Of a stretch of DNA of 64,000 nucleotides, positions 10,651 to 20,007 are shown piece after piece. The DNA comes from Trichobilharzia regenti (taxonomy: Eukaryota; Platyhelminthes; Trematoda; Strigeidida; Schistosomatidae). Made by a program: the position numbers and the translations under genes. The stretch is taken from assembly GCA_944472135.2 (NCBI GenBank), contig OX235263.1, forward strand, positions 2,835,517-2,899,516, in the 5' to 3' direction. A model generated the notes under the pieces. The model saw only the letters and a list, made by a program, of their open reading frames with translations. It ran no database searches and was not told the DNA's origin. Numbering within the stretch: position 1 is the stretch's first letter; each line of letters starts with the position of its first letter.

Positions 10651-12189
10651 AGTGTAGAGACAATGGCATTTCAATATTTAACTACAGAAAGTACACTAGT
10701 TCCCAGACTAACATAATAATACTTAGTAATTATGTAGGTTCAATACTTAATATTAGATTGTCATTAAAATACCCAAAAATGATTAAAATAGCTATGCGGC
10801 AAATGTTCTCTTGCTTTACCTTGCTTGTTTCCCTTATAACACTCAGTTATTAAGCCTAATGTATTCTTTGATAATACGAATTATGACACTGACTATGCTC
10901 TTATTATACATAGATTGATTTACTTTACGACTACCTGTAGTACTAACTACCCTTCTGTAGTATTGTTAAACAAATGATGAAATTTTGTTGGTTCAGTGTT
11001 AATATCTTTTTATAATAAGTGTAGACAGGTTACTTTGCAATGTCAAATGTTGACTATATATAAGACTGTCATGATAATTTAGTACACTAAGTCCTGCCAA
11101 CCGACCTTACCTTCAGTTCATACTACCTACATTGATCCCTAACTATATCGTTCTGCTGAATCTTGCTCCACTATTCACAAAACCTATTCTTTTTATTCTT
11201 TAAGGTTCTAACTTCTTGTAAAGTAATCTGTTCATTAGGACGCATGCATACATATATAATGTTCATAAAGATGTACGCGGAGACCTATTGGAGGCACTCA
11301 TTAAGAAAGCTAGGGAGATGGAATATGAGGTACGAACATGTCTGGTACCAAGCAATATATTTGCGGTAGCCATAATAATCATAGTCTCAGAGCCTAACAT
11401 CAAAAATGGAGGGAAGGTGGCGTTAGCTGATCAGTAGATATGGTAGGGGTCACTAAGGTGAATCGCCCCATTCTGCAGGAACAGCAATATACAATTTGAA
11501 GGCTCGAGATATTTCTGACTTTTATGAGGGCTTAGATCTTTATCTTGAAAAGGATAATAATGAACGCCTTGACAGATCATGCTTCCACCTTTAAATATAT
11601 ACCATTCGCTCAGCCTATTGTTGAGATGCGACCACGCGGGATCTGCACAGATTTATGGGGCATCTTATAAATTAACTTTCTATCCGTTGTCAGATCTTTA
11701 AATACCACTTCACAATATCTTGTCTTACTTATTTTCTAATAACGTCTTTACTTGATCCTCATTATATTCCATTAAACCTAACATTTCATAGCTCTTTACG
11801 AATTTGATTCGACTTATTCTATTCCTATTCTCTGTAGGGTACGGTTGTGCACCGAATGCACAAAAAGGCATAAAATAAAAAAACCGGCATGAGGAAAGAA
11901 TGTATTAAAACCAAAAGCGGACATCATGATAGTGGAAACTGTACAGGAAGCATTATACATTGCAAATGAACGTTGTCAGCCTAGGGAGTTTCCTTTATTA
12001 ATGCATTTATTAATGATACTTGCACTTACTCATTCCATTACACTTTATTGATTCACCTTAGCACTTCTACTTTTCTAAAACAGCTTTCAATCCGTTGTAA
12101 ACGTTGTACTTACCTCAATATTGGTTGGTTATCGTATGCCGACAACCACGGGATGAAAACGAAACGAATTCGATTTTCCTGCTCAACCT
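10651..12189. other. Unassigned AT-rich stretch
   Basis: The first ~230 bp are probably the 3' UTR of the upstream LINE relic. A short plus-strand stretch at ~11270-11335 reads GDLLEALIKKAREMEYEV in one frame and looks protein-like, but it has no flanking splice signals that I trust. I see no other gene or structured element. Confidence 0.5.
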
Positions 12190-12193
12190 GGAG

Positions 12194-12545
12194 TGTGGTG
12201 AGAGCAGGCTGCTAGCCGATTGGTTGACACTAATCTACGTTAATGTCTAGGTCACTAATATGGGCCGTGAGAAAATATGAACAAGGCTGTTTCAACAACC
12301 AATCACAGCAAACTTAAATGTGGACAAATATGATTCGCAGATAGATGGCTCTACTTTCCGAGAAATATCGAAAACAACCAATCATAAGACTGTGTTTGTC
12401 TGCTTAACTTCCGAGAAACAACCAATCAGAAGACTGCCTTTTTCTGCTTGCATAAGCCTTATTAATGCACATAAAATATATATAAATACGTGTTGATTTT
12501 CGTAATAAAACGATCTGTTGCCAGCCCTTGTCTTCTGTTGTTACA
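12194..12545 (+). repeat. 5' LTR of the Ty3/gypsy element
   Basis: The LTR carries a TATA-like run (AAATATATATAAATAC, around 12473-12488) and a polyadenylation motif AATAAA at 12504-12509, as expected for the promoter and 3'-processing signals of an LTR. Several ACAACCAATCA-type CCAAT-box repeats lie upstream of the TATA run (around 12295, 12375 and 12420). Confidence 0.93.
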
Positions 12546-12547
12546 TT

Positions 12548-12563
12548 TGGTGTCGCTGCCTCC
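12548..12563 (+). promoter_or_regulatory. Primer binding site candidate
   Basis: TGGTGTCGCTGCCTCC begins two bases inside the 5' LTR boundary and starts with TGG, the complement of a tRNA CCA end. The implied tRNA acceptor begins GTCGCTG, which would suit a Leu-type tRNA, but this is a guess. Confidence 0.6.
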
Positions 12564-12569
12564 AAAAAG

Positions 12570-15500
12570 ATGAAGATCCCGTGGCCAGCTGCGTTTGAAG
12601 AAGGAGACATACGGAGCTTCTTACGTGACTTCGAGGCCGTTGCTGAGCTGGTGGGTGTCAAGGAGCAGGCGGCGAAGGCAGTTGTCCTGGGGACGCTGTT
12701 GAGAGGCCGAGCGAAGGCTGCATATGACAGCGTAGACAGGTCAAATGGCACAGCGTCTTGGAAGAAATTGGTTGAACGACTAGTGTCCGAGTTTGACAGC
12801 GAAACAGACAGACAGCTAGCAATGCAGCAGTTCCGGTCAATGAAGCTTGGACCTGATGGAGACCCGCTAGTGTTGGCGGTGAAACTGACTAATCTACTTC
12901 GACGCGCGCTTCCCACTTTAGATGAAGAATCAGAAGCGCAGTTACTGTCTTCCCAATTCATCGAGAGTGTCCCAGACCACATTTCTCAGCGATTACAACT
13001 GGTTAACGCAACGCAGCCGATGGATATTAGTGAGCTGGCGAAGGTGACCAGACAGCTGCTGAGCACAACGGTAGCCGCTATAGACCAACCAAAACCAAAC
13101 GAATATGAGCAGAAAATTGAAGCATTGCAGCGGGAAGTGGCGGCGTTAAAGTTGGCTGATAGAAAAGACCGGTGTTTTGAATGCGGTAAGCCGGGACACT
13201 GGAGAAGATACTGCCCAGAAAGGCGAAAAAGAAAAAATTTCAGACGGTATAATGCTTGTTCTTTCTTTCGTATGAACCTAGATTTAGTGGGGGCTATTGA
13301 GAAAGGGGCTCTGTATTCGAAGTTGCGAGTGAATGATCGAGAAGTAGTATGTTTGATAGATACAGGGGCGGCCGTGTCGTTAATAGATAAGAATTTATGT
13401 AAGAGTGTTAGCCCGTGTTCATTGACAGTACAAACAGTAGGCGGGTATGTGTTGCGTATCACGGGTAGATCGAACTGTACGGTCGTTGTTGGTGGCTGCG
13501 AGGTGACGTTTCCTTTCATTGTTGTACCCGAACTACAGCGAACGATATTAGGAGCGGATTTTCTGCGTGAGATTGGTGCAATAATCGACACGCAAGCGAA
13601 CGTGGTGATCACGAAATACGGGCATATCAACATGTATGAGACCAGCGAGATAGCAGCGATTAAGCTGTCGACGGTACACAATGTGACAGAGTTAATTAAT
13701 AAATACGATCATCTGTTCACTGGAGATGGCGACCCATACGGTTATTGCGATAAGGTGAATCATGAAATTCCGTTAAGTGATCCGAAAGTAAGGTCATTTT
13801 TAACGCGAAGAGTTCCATGTCATCTGGAAGGCGAAGTGGAGCGACAAGTGCAAGAGATGTTAAAAGATGACATTATTGAGGAAGCTGATAGCCCGTACAA
13901 CTCTCCAGTGCTGTTAGTAAAAAAAGCGAATGGGAAGTATAGATTCTGTGTTGATTTTCGACAGTTAAACAGTATGACAGAGTTAAGACCGTGTGCCATG
14001 CCAACAGTGGTAGAAACTTTAGATCGCCTACAAGGTGCGAATGTGTTTTCGGTTCTCGATCTTCGCTCAGGATACTGGCAGATACCGATAAAACAAGGTG
14101 ATAGAGATAAGACGGCTTTCATCGTGGGTCAGACACAATATCGATTTAAACGCATGCCGTTTGGACTAGCAGGTGCACCGTTTACGTTCAGACGACTGAT
14201 GAAGCTATTACTTAGGAACTTGAAAAACGTGGAGGTTTATGGTGATGATCTCGTCATATACAGTCAAAACGAAAACGATCACGTCAACCATGTAGAAGCC
14301 GTGCTGCGACGCATCGAAGAGTTTGGACTACGCGTCAACAAAACCAAGTCTCAGATAGCCAAAAAGAATGTTACTCTGTTGGGACATAAAGTGGGAAATG
14401 GTGAGATTAAACCACTGCCGGAGAAAATTTTGACGATTAAAACGATTCCAGCCCCGAATTCAAAGAGAAAACTGAGACAATTCTTGGGTAGAGCAGCGTT
14501 TTATAGTCGCTTCGTGAAGAACTTCAATGAGATAGCAGCCCCTCTATACAGGCTACTAGGTGAGCCAAAGTTTGTTTGGTCGGAAGAATCGCAGAGGACA
14601 TTCGACAGAATTAAACAGCTGCTCGACCACCAACAAATGACGCTAAAACTACCTGTGCCAGGAAGACAGTTCACAGTGTGCACAGATGCCAGTGACTACG
14701 CTATAGGTGCGGTCCTAAGACAGGACGAGGGAATCGTTGAGTATGCCAGTAGGGTTTTGACCCTCACAGAGAGAAAGTATTCAACGATAGAGAAAGAATG
14801 TTTAGCAATGGTATGGGCAGTCGACAAATGGAGACCTTATTTACTCGGCCGGCGGTTCCACATCGAAACTGATCATAAGCCGCTACAATTTTTGAAGACA
14901 GCGAGAGACCCACGGGGGAAGTTGTCACGGTGGATGTTGCGTCTTCAGGAGTACGATTTTACGATCTCACACGTTCCTGGAAGTGAAAATGTCTTGGCAG
15001 ATTTGTTATCGAGACCAGAAGATGAGTCTGAGTTGCCCGAGGTCGCTTACGGAGTGCATGCAGTAGAACAAGACCCACTAAGACTTGCACGTAGGCAGAG
15101 GTTGGACGATACGCTGAATACAGTAATACAGGTGATCACCAACGGAATAGAAGTGGATCAAACTACGGCGAGTAAGGAGCTAACCACACTACTCAGACAG
15201 AGGGATCGACTCAGAGTGAATGCCTACGGGACTCTGACCTGGCGAGAGAACGACGGAAGCTGGCTGGCTGTCATACCTCAATCGTCGCGCCACGACATGA
15301 TAGAAGAATGTCACCAGCTAGCGCATACAGGCGTGGCCAGAACGACCGACCTCCTAAGACAAAGTATGTACTGGCCAGGTATGAGAGAAGACGTAGCAAG
15401 ATACGTACTTGGATGTCCACGGTGCCAGCTGATGAAAGGTGACCGGTATATACGACCACCACTTCAGTCGATTCCAGTTACCGCGATAGGTGACTTGTGG

Positions 15501-16409
15501 TCCGTAGATGTCATGGGTCCATTTCCTCAGACATCCAATGGTAATCAGTACCTCTTGGTGATGACGGAACACGCGACACGATGGGTAGACGCCGTAGCAA
15601 TCCCAGACCAACGTGCAAGAACCGTGACAGATGCAGTAGTTAGACACATTGTTGCAGACCACGGCGTACCGAAGACAATACTGACAGACCAAGGTCCCTG
15701 TTTCGAGAGTGAAGAGTTTACTTCCCGTTTGCAACAGCTGGGCATCAAGAGGATCAGAACGACCCCATACCATCCACAAACGAATGGCCTAACGGAGAGA
15801 AACAACCGTACACTGAAGGAGTGGCTGGCCTCGAAGGGCGGGAACTGGGAAACGGAGCTTCCACTGATTTTACTAACACATCGGGCTACCACTCAGGAAA
15901 CAACGAAGAAGTCACCCTTCCAACTGATGTATGGTAGAAAACCACGATTACCGGTACACAATGAGACCTGGCCCATGCACCAAAAGTGGAGTACGACGAA
16001 ATTAAAAGCAGAGAGGAAAGAGGCAGTCAAGAATGTAATACGGAAGCAGCGCAGTGATGTCACGAAGTCTCAGATGAAAGAAAGGACGCAGTGCATTACC
16101 TTTGCAGTCGGGGACCAAGTGAAGTGTAGAGACAGGAGATATACAGTTGGAGGCGGGCTAGGTTCACGGAAACTCCTTCCAAAGTGGGAAGGACCATACA
16201 CAATCACAAAAAGACGGGGTCAAGTATATACCATCCGAAGAGGTGATAAACAGAAACGAGTTAACGCCAGTCAGCTCCAAAGATGGGTACAGTGGGACAA
16301 GCCGGTCAGTAACAATCCTCAACTAGAGGATGTAGCACCCAGAAGGTCGGAACGTCTGCGCACGAAGCTATTTGACGGGGGGACGAGTGTGGTGAGAGCA
16401 GGCTGCTAG
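12570..16409 (+). CDS. Gag-Pol polyprotein (Ty3/gypsy)
   Basis: This single frame encodes 1279 residues. I take the ATG at 12570 (MKIPWPAAF) because the open frame upstream has no earlier ATG and runs back into the LTR. The order is a gag-like region; a CCHC zinc knuckle from residue ~202 (CFECGKPGHWRRYC); aspartic protease at 264-266 (DTG, in LIDTGAAVS); RT with YGDD at 557-560; RNase H with TDAS near 705; integrase with an HHCC zinc domain (H915, H919 and a CPRC pair near 950); and a D980-D1040-E1076 triad with the D,D35E spacing. The protease-RT-RH-IN order places it in Ty3/gypsy. The stop lies 22 bp inside the 3' LTR. Gag and Pol are fused with no frameshift, stop or split. Exact lineage (Saci-like or another schistosome gypsy) is not resolved. 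Confidence 0.95.
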   Translation: MKIPWPAAFEEGDIRSFLRDFEAVAELVGVKEQAAKAVVLGTLLRGRAKAAYDSVDRSNGTASWKKLVERLVSEFDSETDRQLAMQQFRSMKLGPDGDPLVLAVKLTNLLRRALPTLDEESEAQLLSSQFIESVPDHISQRLQLVNATQPMDISELAKVTRQLLSTTVAAIDQPKPNEYEQKIEALQREVAALKLADRKDRCFECGKPGHWRRYCPERRKRKNFRRYNACSFFRMNLDLVGAIEKGALYSKLRVNDREVVCLIDTGAAVSLIDKNLCKSVSPCSLTVQTVGGYVLRITGRSNCTVVVGGCEVTFPFIVVPELQRTILGADFLREIGAIIDTQANVVITKYGHINMYETSEIAAIKLSTVHNVTELINKYDHLFTGDGDPYGYCDKVNHEIPLSDPKVRSFLTRRVPCHLEGEVERQVQEMLKDDIIEEADSPYNSPVLLVKKANGKYRFCVDFRQLNSMTELRPCAMPTVVETLDRLQGANVFSVLDLRSGYWQIPIKQGDRDKTAFIVGQTQYRFKRMPFGLAGAPFTFRRLMKLLLRNLKNVEVYGDDLVIYSQNENDHVNHVEAVLRRIEEFGLRVNKTKSQIAKKNVTLLGHKVGNGEIKPLPEKILTIKTIPAPNSKRKLRQFLGRAAFYSRFVKNFNEIAAPLYRLLGEPKFVWSEESQRTFDRIKQLLDHQQMTLKLPVPGRQFTVCTDASDYAIGAVLRQDEGIVEYASRVLTLTERKYSTIEKECLAMVWAVDKWRPYLLGRRFHIETDHKPLQFLKTARDPRGKLSRWMLRLQEYDFTISHVPGSENVLADLLSRPEDESELPEVAYGVHAVEQDPLRLARRQRLDDTLNTVIQVITNGIEVDQTTASKELTTLLRQRDRLRVNAYGTLTWRENDGSWLAVIPQSSRHDMIEECHQLAHTGVARTTDLLRQSMYWPGMREDVARYVLGCPRCQLMKGDRYIRPPLQSIPVTAIGDLWSVDVMGPFPQTSNGNQYLLVMTEHATRWVDAVAIPDQRARTVTDAVVRHIVADHGVPKTILTDQGPCFESEEFTSRLQQLGIKRIRTTPYHPQTNGLTERNNRTLKEWLASKGGNWETELPLILLTHRATTQETTKKSPFQLMYGRKPRLPVHNETWPMHQKWSTTKLKAERKEAVKNVIRKQRSDVTKSQMKERTQCITFAVGDQVKCRDRRYTVGGGLGSRKLLPKWEGPYTITKRRGQVYTIRRGDKQKRVNASQLQRWVQWDKPVSNNPQLEDVAPRRSERLRTKLFDGGTSVVRAGC
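16377..16387 (+). promoter_or_regulatory. Polypurine tract of the Ty3/gypsy element
   Basis: GGGGGGACGAG directly precedes the 3' LTR and lies inside the gag-pol frame. Its position fits the plus-strand priming site of LTR elements. Confidence 0.65.
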
Positions 16410-16739
16410 CCGATTGGTTGGCACTAATCTACGTTAATGTCTAGGTCACTAATATGGGCCGTGAGAAAATATGAACAAGGCTGTTTCAACAACCAATCAC
16501 AGCAAACTTAAATGTGGACAAATATGATTCGCAGATAGATGGCTCTACTTTCCGAGAAATATCGAAAACAACCAATCATAAGACTGTGTTTGTCTGCTTA
16601 ACTTCCGAGAAACAACCAATCAGAAGACTGCCTTTTTCTGCTTGCATAAGCCTTATTAATGCACATAAAATATATATAAATACGTGTTGATTTTCGTAAT
16701 AAAACGATCTGTTGCCAGCCCTTGTCTTCTGTTGTTACA
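16388..16739 (+). repeat. 3' LTR of the Ty3/gypsy element
   Basis: It has the same 352-bp length as the 5' LTR and differs from it, by eye, at one base near the start. It contains the last 22 bases of the gag-pol frame, including the stop codon. Confidence 0.93.
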
Positions 16740-16743
16740 GGAG

Positions 16744-16949
16744 GACAATTGTACAATTCATTAACTATACAGCCTAGTTCAGACAATGAGTGTATTTATA
16801 TATATATCAAATATTTAACTGTTGAAATATTATTAACTTGTAGACAATCTACGATTTGATATTACATCACACTTGATCGTGCCTGTAAAATTGGCATGCA
16901 TTTTCATGTAAATTTATGTGTTTATATGTGAATATACATTATTATTATC
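16744..16949. other. Short AT-rich spacer with a LINE-tail-like motif
   Basis: No gene is visible. Around 16880-16925 the stretch GTGCCTGTAAAATTGGC resembles tails at 21893 and 24780, so it may be the decayed 3' end of a CR1-like LINE. Confidence 0.4.
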
Positions 16950-18809
16950 ATCTTGTGCACTGACTATGATAGTATTGGTGCATTTGAAAAGACGAAAGAT
17001 ATTGGTCAGTTTAGTGAGGATAAGCCAAGTGTAAACGAGAGAGTAATTGTTAAATTGACTTGCACGAATAAAGGCATTTCTAGATGCAAGTTACTATTTG
17101 AATGCTATTATCTTTGGTGTAAATTACTCTGTTTCTACACCTGGTTGACCAGATACTTCGTGTGTTTGTTCGTCATCTATATTCTACGATACAATGACAT
17201 GAGCGTGTTACCGTTCAGACTTGAGGATATAGCTGATAGAAGGAAGTTAGCAAATGAACTCTGCAAAGATTTTCCAACCTAGAGCGTCAACCTGAGAAGG
17301 GTTGTAGGCGTACTGGTGTAAGTCCTACAATTCTTCAAAGGGTAGCGCATCAATGAGCAGTCCAGTGTGCTTGGTGTGTGATTTTGTACATATGTTCATA
17401 TTGCATGTACTGAATTGGTATCATCTGTCATCTAGCTGTTGGTAATTCTGTTTGTGTCAGGAAGACTTCCACTTGGATCATCAACTTGAGAAGGAATGTA
17501 GGCGTACTGCTGTAAGTCCTACAGTTCTTCAAGCGTGGTTTGTCGTGCCAGGATCCACAACATTTGATGTGTTGATTGTACATATGTTTGTGTTAAATAA
17601 TTGTGTGAGTTCCAATTATTGTAATTGTTGAATAATCTTGTTTGCGTCCGGACATTCCACAACTTACAATCGTCAACCTGAGAAGGGTTGCAGGCGTACT
17701 GGTGTAAACCATGCAATTCTTCATAGGAATTCCATCAAGACACGATCTGCGGGTTTGTGTGTACTGTTTGTATATACGTGTGGTGTGTCATATCAATTAG
17801 TGGTGTTTTGGATTTATTGTGTTTACTCGTTCTTTTCGTACCTTGTTTTTATCGCATAACTTTGTTAAAATTTTCGTCGTGATTACTTCTGAAGTTGTTT
17901 CGAGTCTTCTACATCCATGAATGAATTGATTGATGTTAAGGACAGCAGATGGGTCGTATACGCCGGGGAGGCTAGGTTATTGCTGAGAATGAAATGCACA
18001 TGGAGATAACTGTTAGCTGTGGTCCGACACGCCAGGGAGAAAGAGTGTAAACGACTGAGGCTCGCATGCGTCACCGCTACTAGAACTGAGGCAGAATGAG
18101 TGATAAGCGATTTCAGTGATAATTGGTAGCGAGTAGATAAGAGGATGAGCGTGGAGTATCATGAGGTGGTGCTATCGTCACGTTGCATTCTGCAAGAGTC
18201 ATTCTAGCAAGTGGCGATTGTGTTGCAAGATGTCAAGAGGAGGTCTCTGTCTGGAGGCGCAGGTCGTCAGCGATGTGTGAGATTGTGCTGTGGGTATGCT
18301 TGTGGTGTGTTGGCATTTCTGTTTGTTTTCCATTTCAGCTCTGTCCCTGTGACCCAGTGTCAATCACGTCTCATAAACCGTTAATGCCCAGCTCTCGCTA
18401 CGCTCGGGCCCACGCTGTTCTTCGAAGATTTCTCAGAAACGCTTAGTTATAACGGACGCAAAAACCAAAACAACGATCTGCCGCTTGTTAATTGTTTATT
18501 GTTACACCAACATATAAAAGGAATAAGCGAACGAAGCAAACTAAGGTCTGTAAACAAATATTACAATAATAAATCGTTATATTATTTCTGACGATATTTT
18601 ACTCTTCTTTCTGAACAGCGACCGATGAGACGATGACTGTCGTATTGATGCCTCCGTGAAAATCGGGGAAGTTGATTTTGAGCAAACAACCAAGAATTGA
18701 TCGTTCAATCTTCAACTCCATTGACACCCAGGTTCTTGCAATGGCATCCAAGTCAACGTGTATTGGTCGTGATGGAAAAAAGGGGTTGGATCCCTTTTTT
18801 GCCGGGGAG
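16950..18809 (+). repeat. Right arm of the large inverted repeat
   Basis: This is the plus-strand counterpart of 448-1933. It starts abruptly at ATCTTGTGCA and carries the last ~110 codons of the env-position ORF (16953-17282), the three ~195-bp repeats and the purine run before the LTR (18801-18809). It differs from the left arm mainly by the solo LTR inserted at 18358-18726. Confidence 0.85.
18358..18726 (-). mobile_element. Solo LTR (Boudicca-like), TSD CCCAG
   Basis: This 369-bp TG...CA unit, read on the minus strand, starts TGTCAATGGAG. It is flanked by perfect CCCAG duplications at 18353-18357 and 18727-18731. The left arm shows the empty site uninterrupted near 520-530, so the insertion happened after the two arms separated. 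Confidence 0.92.
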
Positions 18810-19141
18810 TGTCAATGTAGTTGAAGATTGAACGATCAATTCATGGATGTTTGCTCAAAATCAACTTCCCCAATTTTCGCGGAGGCATCAATATGACAGT
18901 CAGCGTCTCATCGGTCGCTGTTCAGATAGAAGTCAAGCCAAAACTATCAGAAACCTTATTTAAAACTTAATTGTAAATTTGGCTATATGTTGGTGTTACA
19001 ATATAGAATTCTCGAGTAGCCAATCAGTGTTTTGGTTTTTGCGTCCGTTATTACTAAGCGTTTCTGAGAAACTTCAAGGAACAGCGTGAGTCCCAGCGTA
19101 GCAAGAGCTGGGCATTAACGGTTTACAAGACGTGGGTGACA
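18810..19141 (+). mobile_element. Boudicca-like 3' LTR (right arm)
   Basis: This 332-bp LTR follows the purine run GCCGGGGAG directly. It starts TGTCAATGTAG and ends GGGTGACA. Together with the arm it is the 3' end of a plus-strand LTR element whose 5' part is missing. Confidence 0.85.
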
Positions 19142-19330
19142 CGATATTTTATTTTTTGATTACAGCTTGATCCTACACCGTATTTTTGGTAGAAGTATGG
19201 GATTTTCAGCATGGATATCGGTAGGTCAAATTTTGCAGGCCGACCATAGATGTCAGGTGTGCGTCGAAAGGGGATCGAACCCCAGACCATGTGCATGGTC
19301 GGCAAGAGTCCTAACCACTGTACCACCGAC
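19142..19330 (-). mobile_element. tRNA-derived SINE, subfamily I
   Basis: On the minus strand a tRNA-like head (GTGGTACAGTGGTTAGGAC as A-box region, GGGGTTCGATCCCC-type B box) is followed by a ~110-bp body and a T/A-rich tail. The same body is at 31510-31700 and 51965-52150. It lies directly against the end of the LTR at 18810-19141. Confidence 0.82.
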
Positions 19331-19344
19331 TTTATAATCATGGT

Positions 19345-19612
19345 TGTTTGTTCAAACCCAACTCCATATTTAGGCGGGAGTCATCGATACTTTTGTCATC
19401 GTTCCATCGTTCGTGGTTCGTTAGAAGACGGAGAAATACTATCAGAAACTTTGTGTAGAATTACCTCACTGTTGGTTCCATATTAGTGCAACTATAGGGG
19501 ATTCTCGAGTCACCAATCTGTGTTCTGGTTTTTCGCGTTGGTTATTGCATGTTGTTGCTGAAAGTCTTCTAAGGACAGTTAAGTCCAGTGTAGTTAGACT
19601 TGAACATTTGAC
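19345..19612 (+). mobile_element. Diverged Boudicca-like LTR relic
   Basis: The sequence follows the order of the Boudicca-like LTR with many differences: TTGTTTGTTCAAACCCAACT, then GTCATCGTTCCATCG, then a TCGAGTCACCAATC block, ending GAACATTTGACA. It is an older member of the family. Confidence 0.6.
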
Positions 19613-19782
19613 ACCATAACTTCTTAGATAAACCGACATCGTGCCAAACGAATATATGTAGAGAAAATGGAAGTGTAACAATGGAAGACAATGGCCAGGA
19701 TACAGATCGTTTATTGAGGAAATCAACACATATTTATGGATTTTCATGTATATATTATAGATTGTTGTTAGCAGAAAAACAC

Positions 19783-20007
19783 AGTGATCTGATTGGTTGT
19801 TTCTGATAGAAAGTTAACCTTGTATCTCTTTGTGACTGTCTCTTGAATGTCAGATGATCTGTGTGTTAACTGTATCCGCCTACGCAAAGTCTGCTGCGGT
19901 TGTTGGTTGAATCAGTCTTTGTTCATATTTTCTCACGACCAATATTTGGGACATAAACATTGACGTAAGGTAATGTCTACCAATTTGTCTAGCAGTCTTC
20001 TCTCATC
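19783..20007 (-). mobile_element. Diverged LTR relic of the Ty3/gypsy family
   Basis: In reverse orientation it matches blocks of the 12194-12545 LTR: GATTGGTTGTTTCT, TTCATATTTTCTCACG and a terminal CTCATCACA. It shows the gypsy family was present before the recent insertion. Confidence 0.6.

Larger units (their letters stand above)
12194..16739 (+). mobile_element. Full-length Ty3/gypsy LTR retrotransposon
   Basis: This 4546-bp element has two 352-bp LTRs (12194-12545 and 16388-16739) with TG...CA ends, flanked by a perfect 4-bp target duplication GGAG at 12190-12193 and 16740-16743. The LTRs appear to differ at one position (GGTTGACAC versus GGTTGGCAC). A primer-binding-site candidate TGGTGTCGCTGCCTCC starts two bases after the 5' LTR, and a purine run GGGGGGACGAG abuts the 3' LTR. 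One uninterrupted gag-pol frame fills the interior. The insertion is therefore recent and structurally complete. Transcription and activity cannot be judged from sequence. Confidence 0.95.

Noticed and set aside
11270..11335. Possible short exon reading GDLLEALIKKAREMEYEV
   Set aside because: No acceptor/donor pair of good quality frames it, no neighbouring exon is seen and the surroundings are transposon remnants.
809..18074. Identical ~63-codon open frames in both inverted arms (809-1000 and 17883-18074)
   Set aside because: They are in the 3' UTR of the LTR element, lack any domain, and are kept only because the arms are recent copies.
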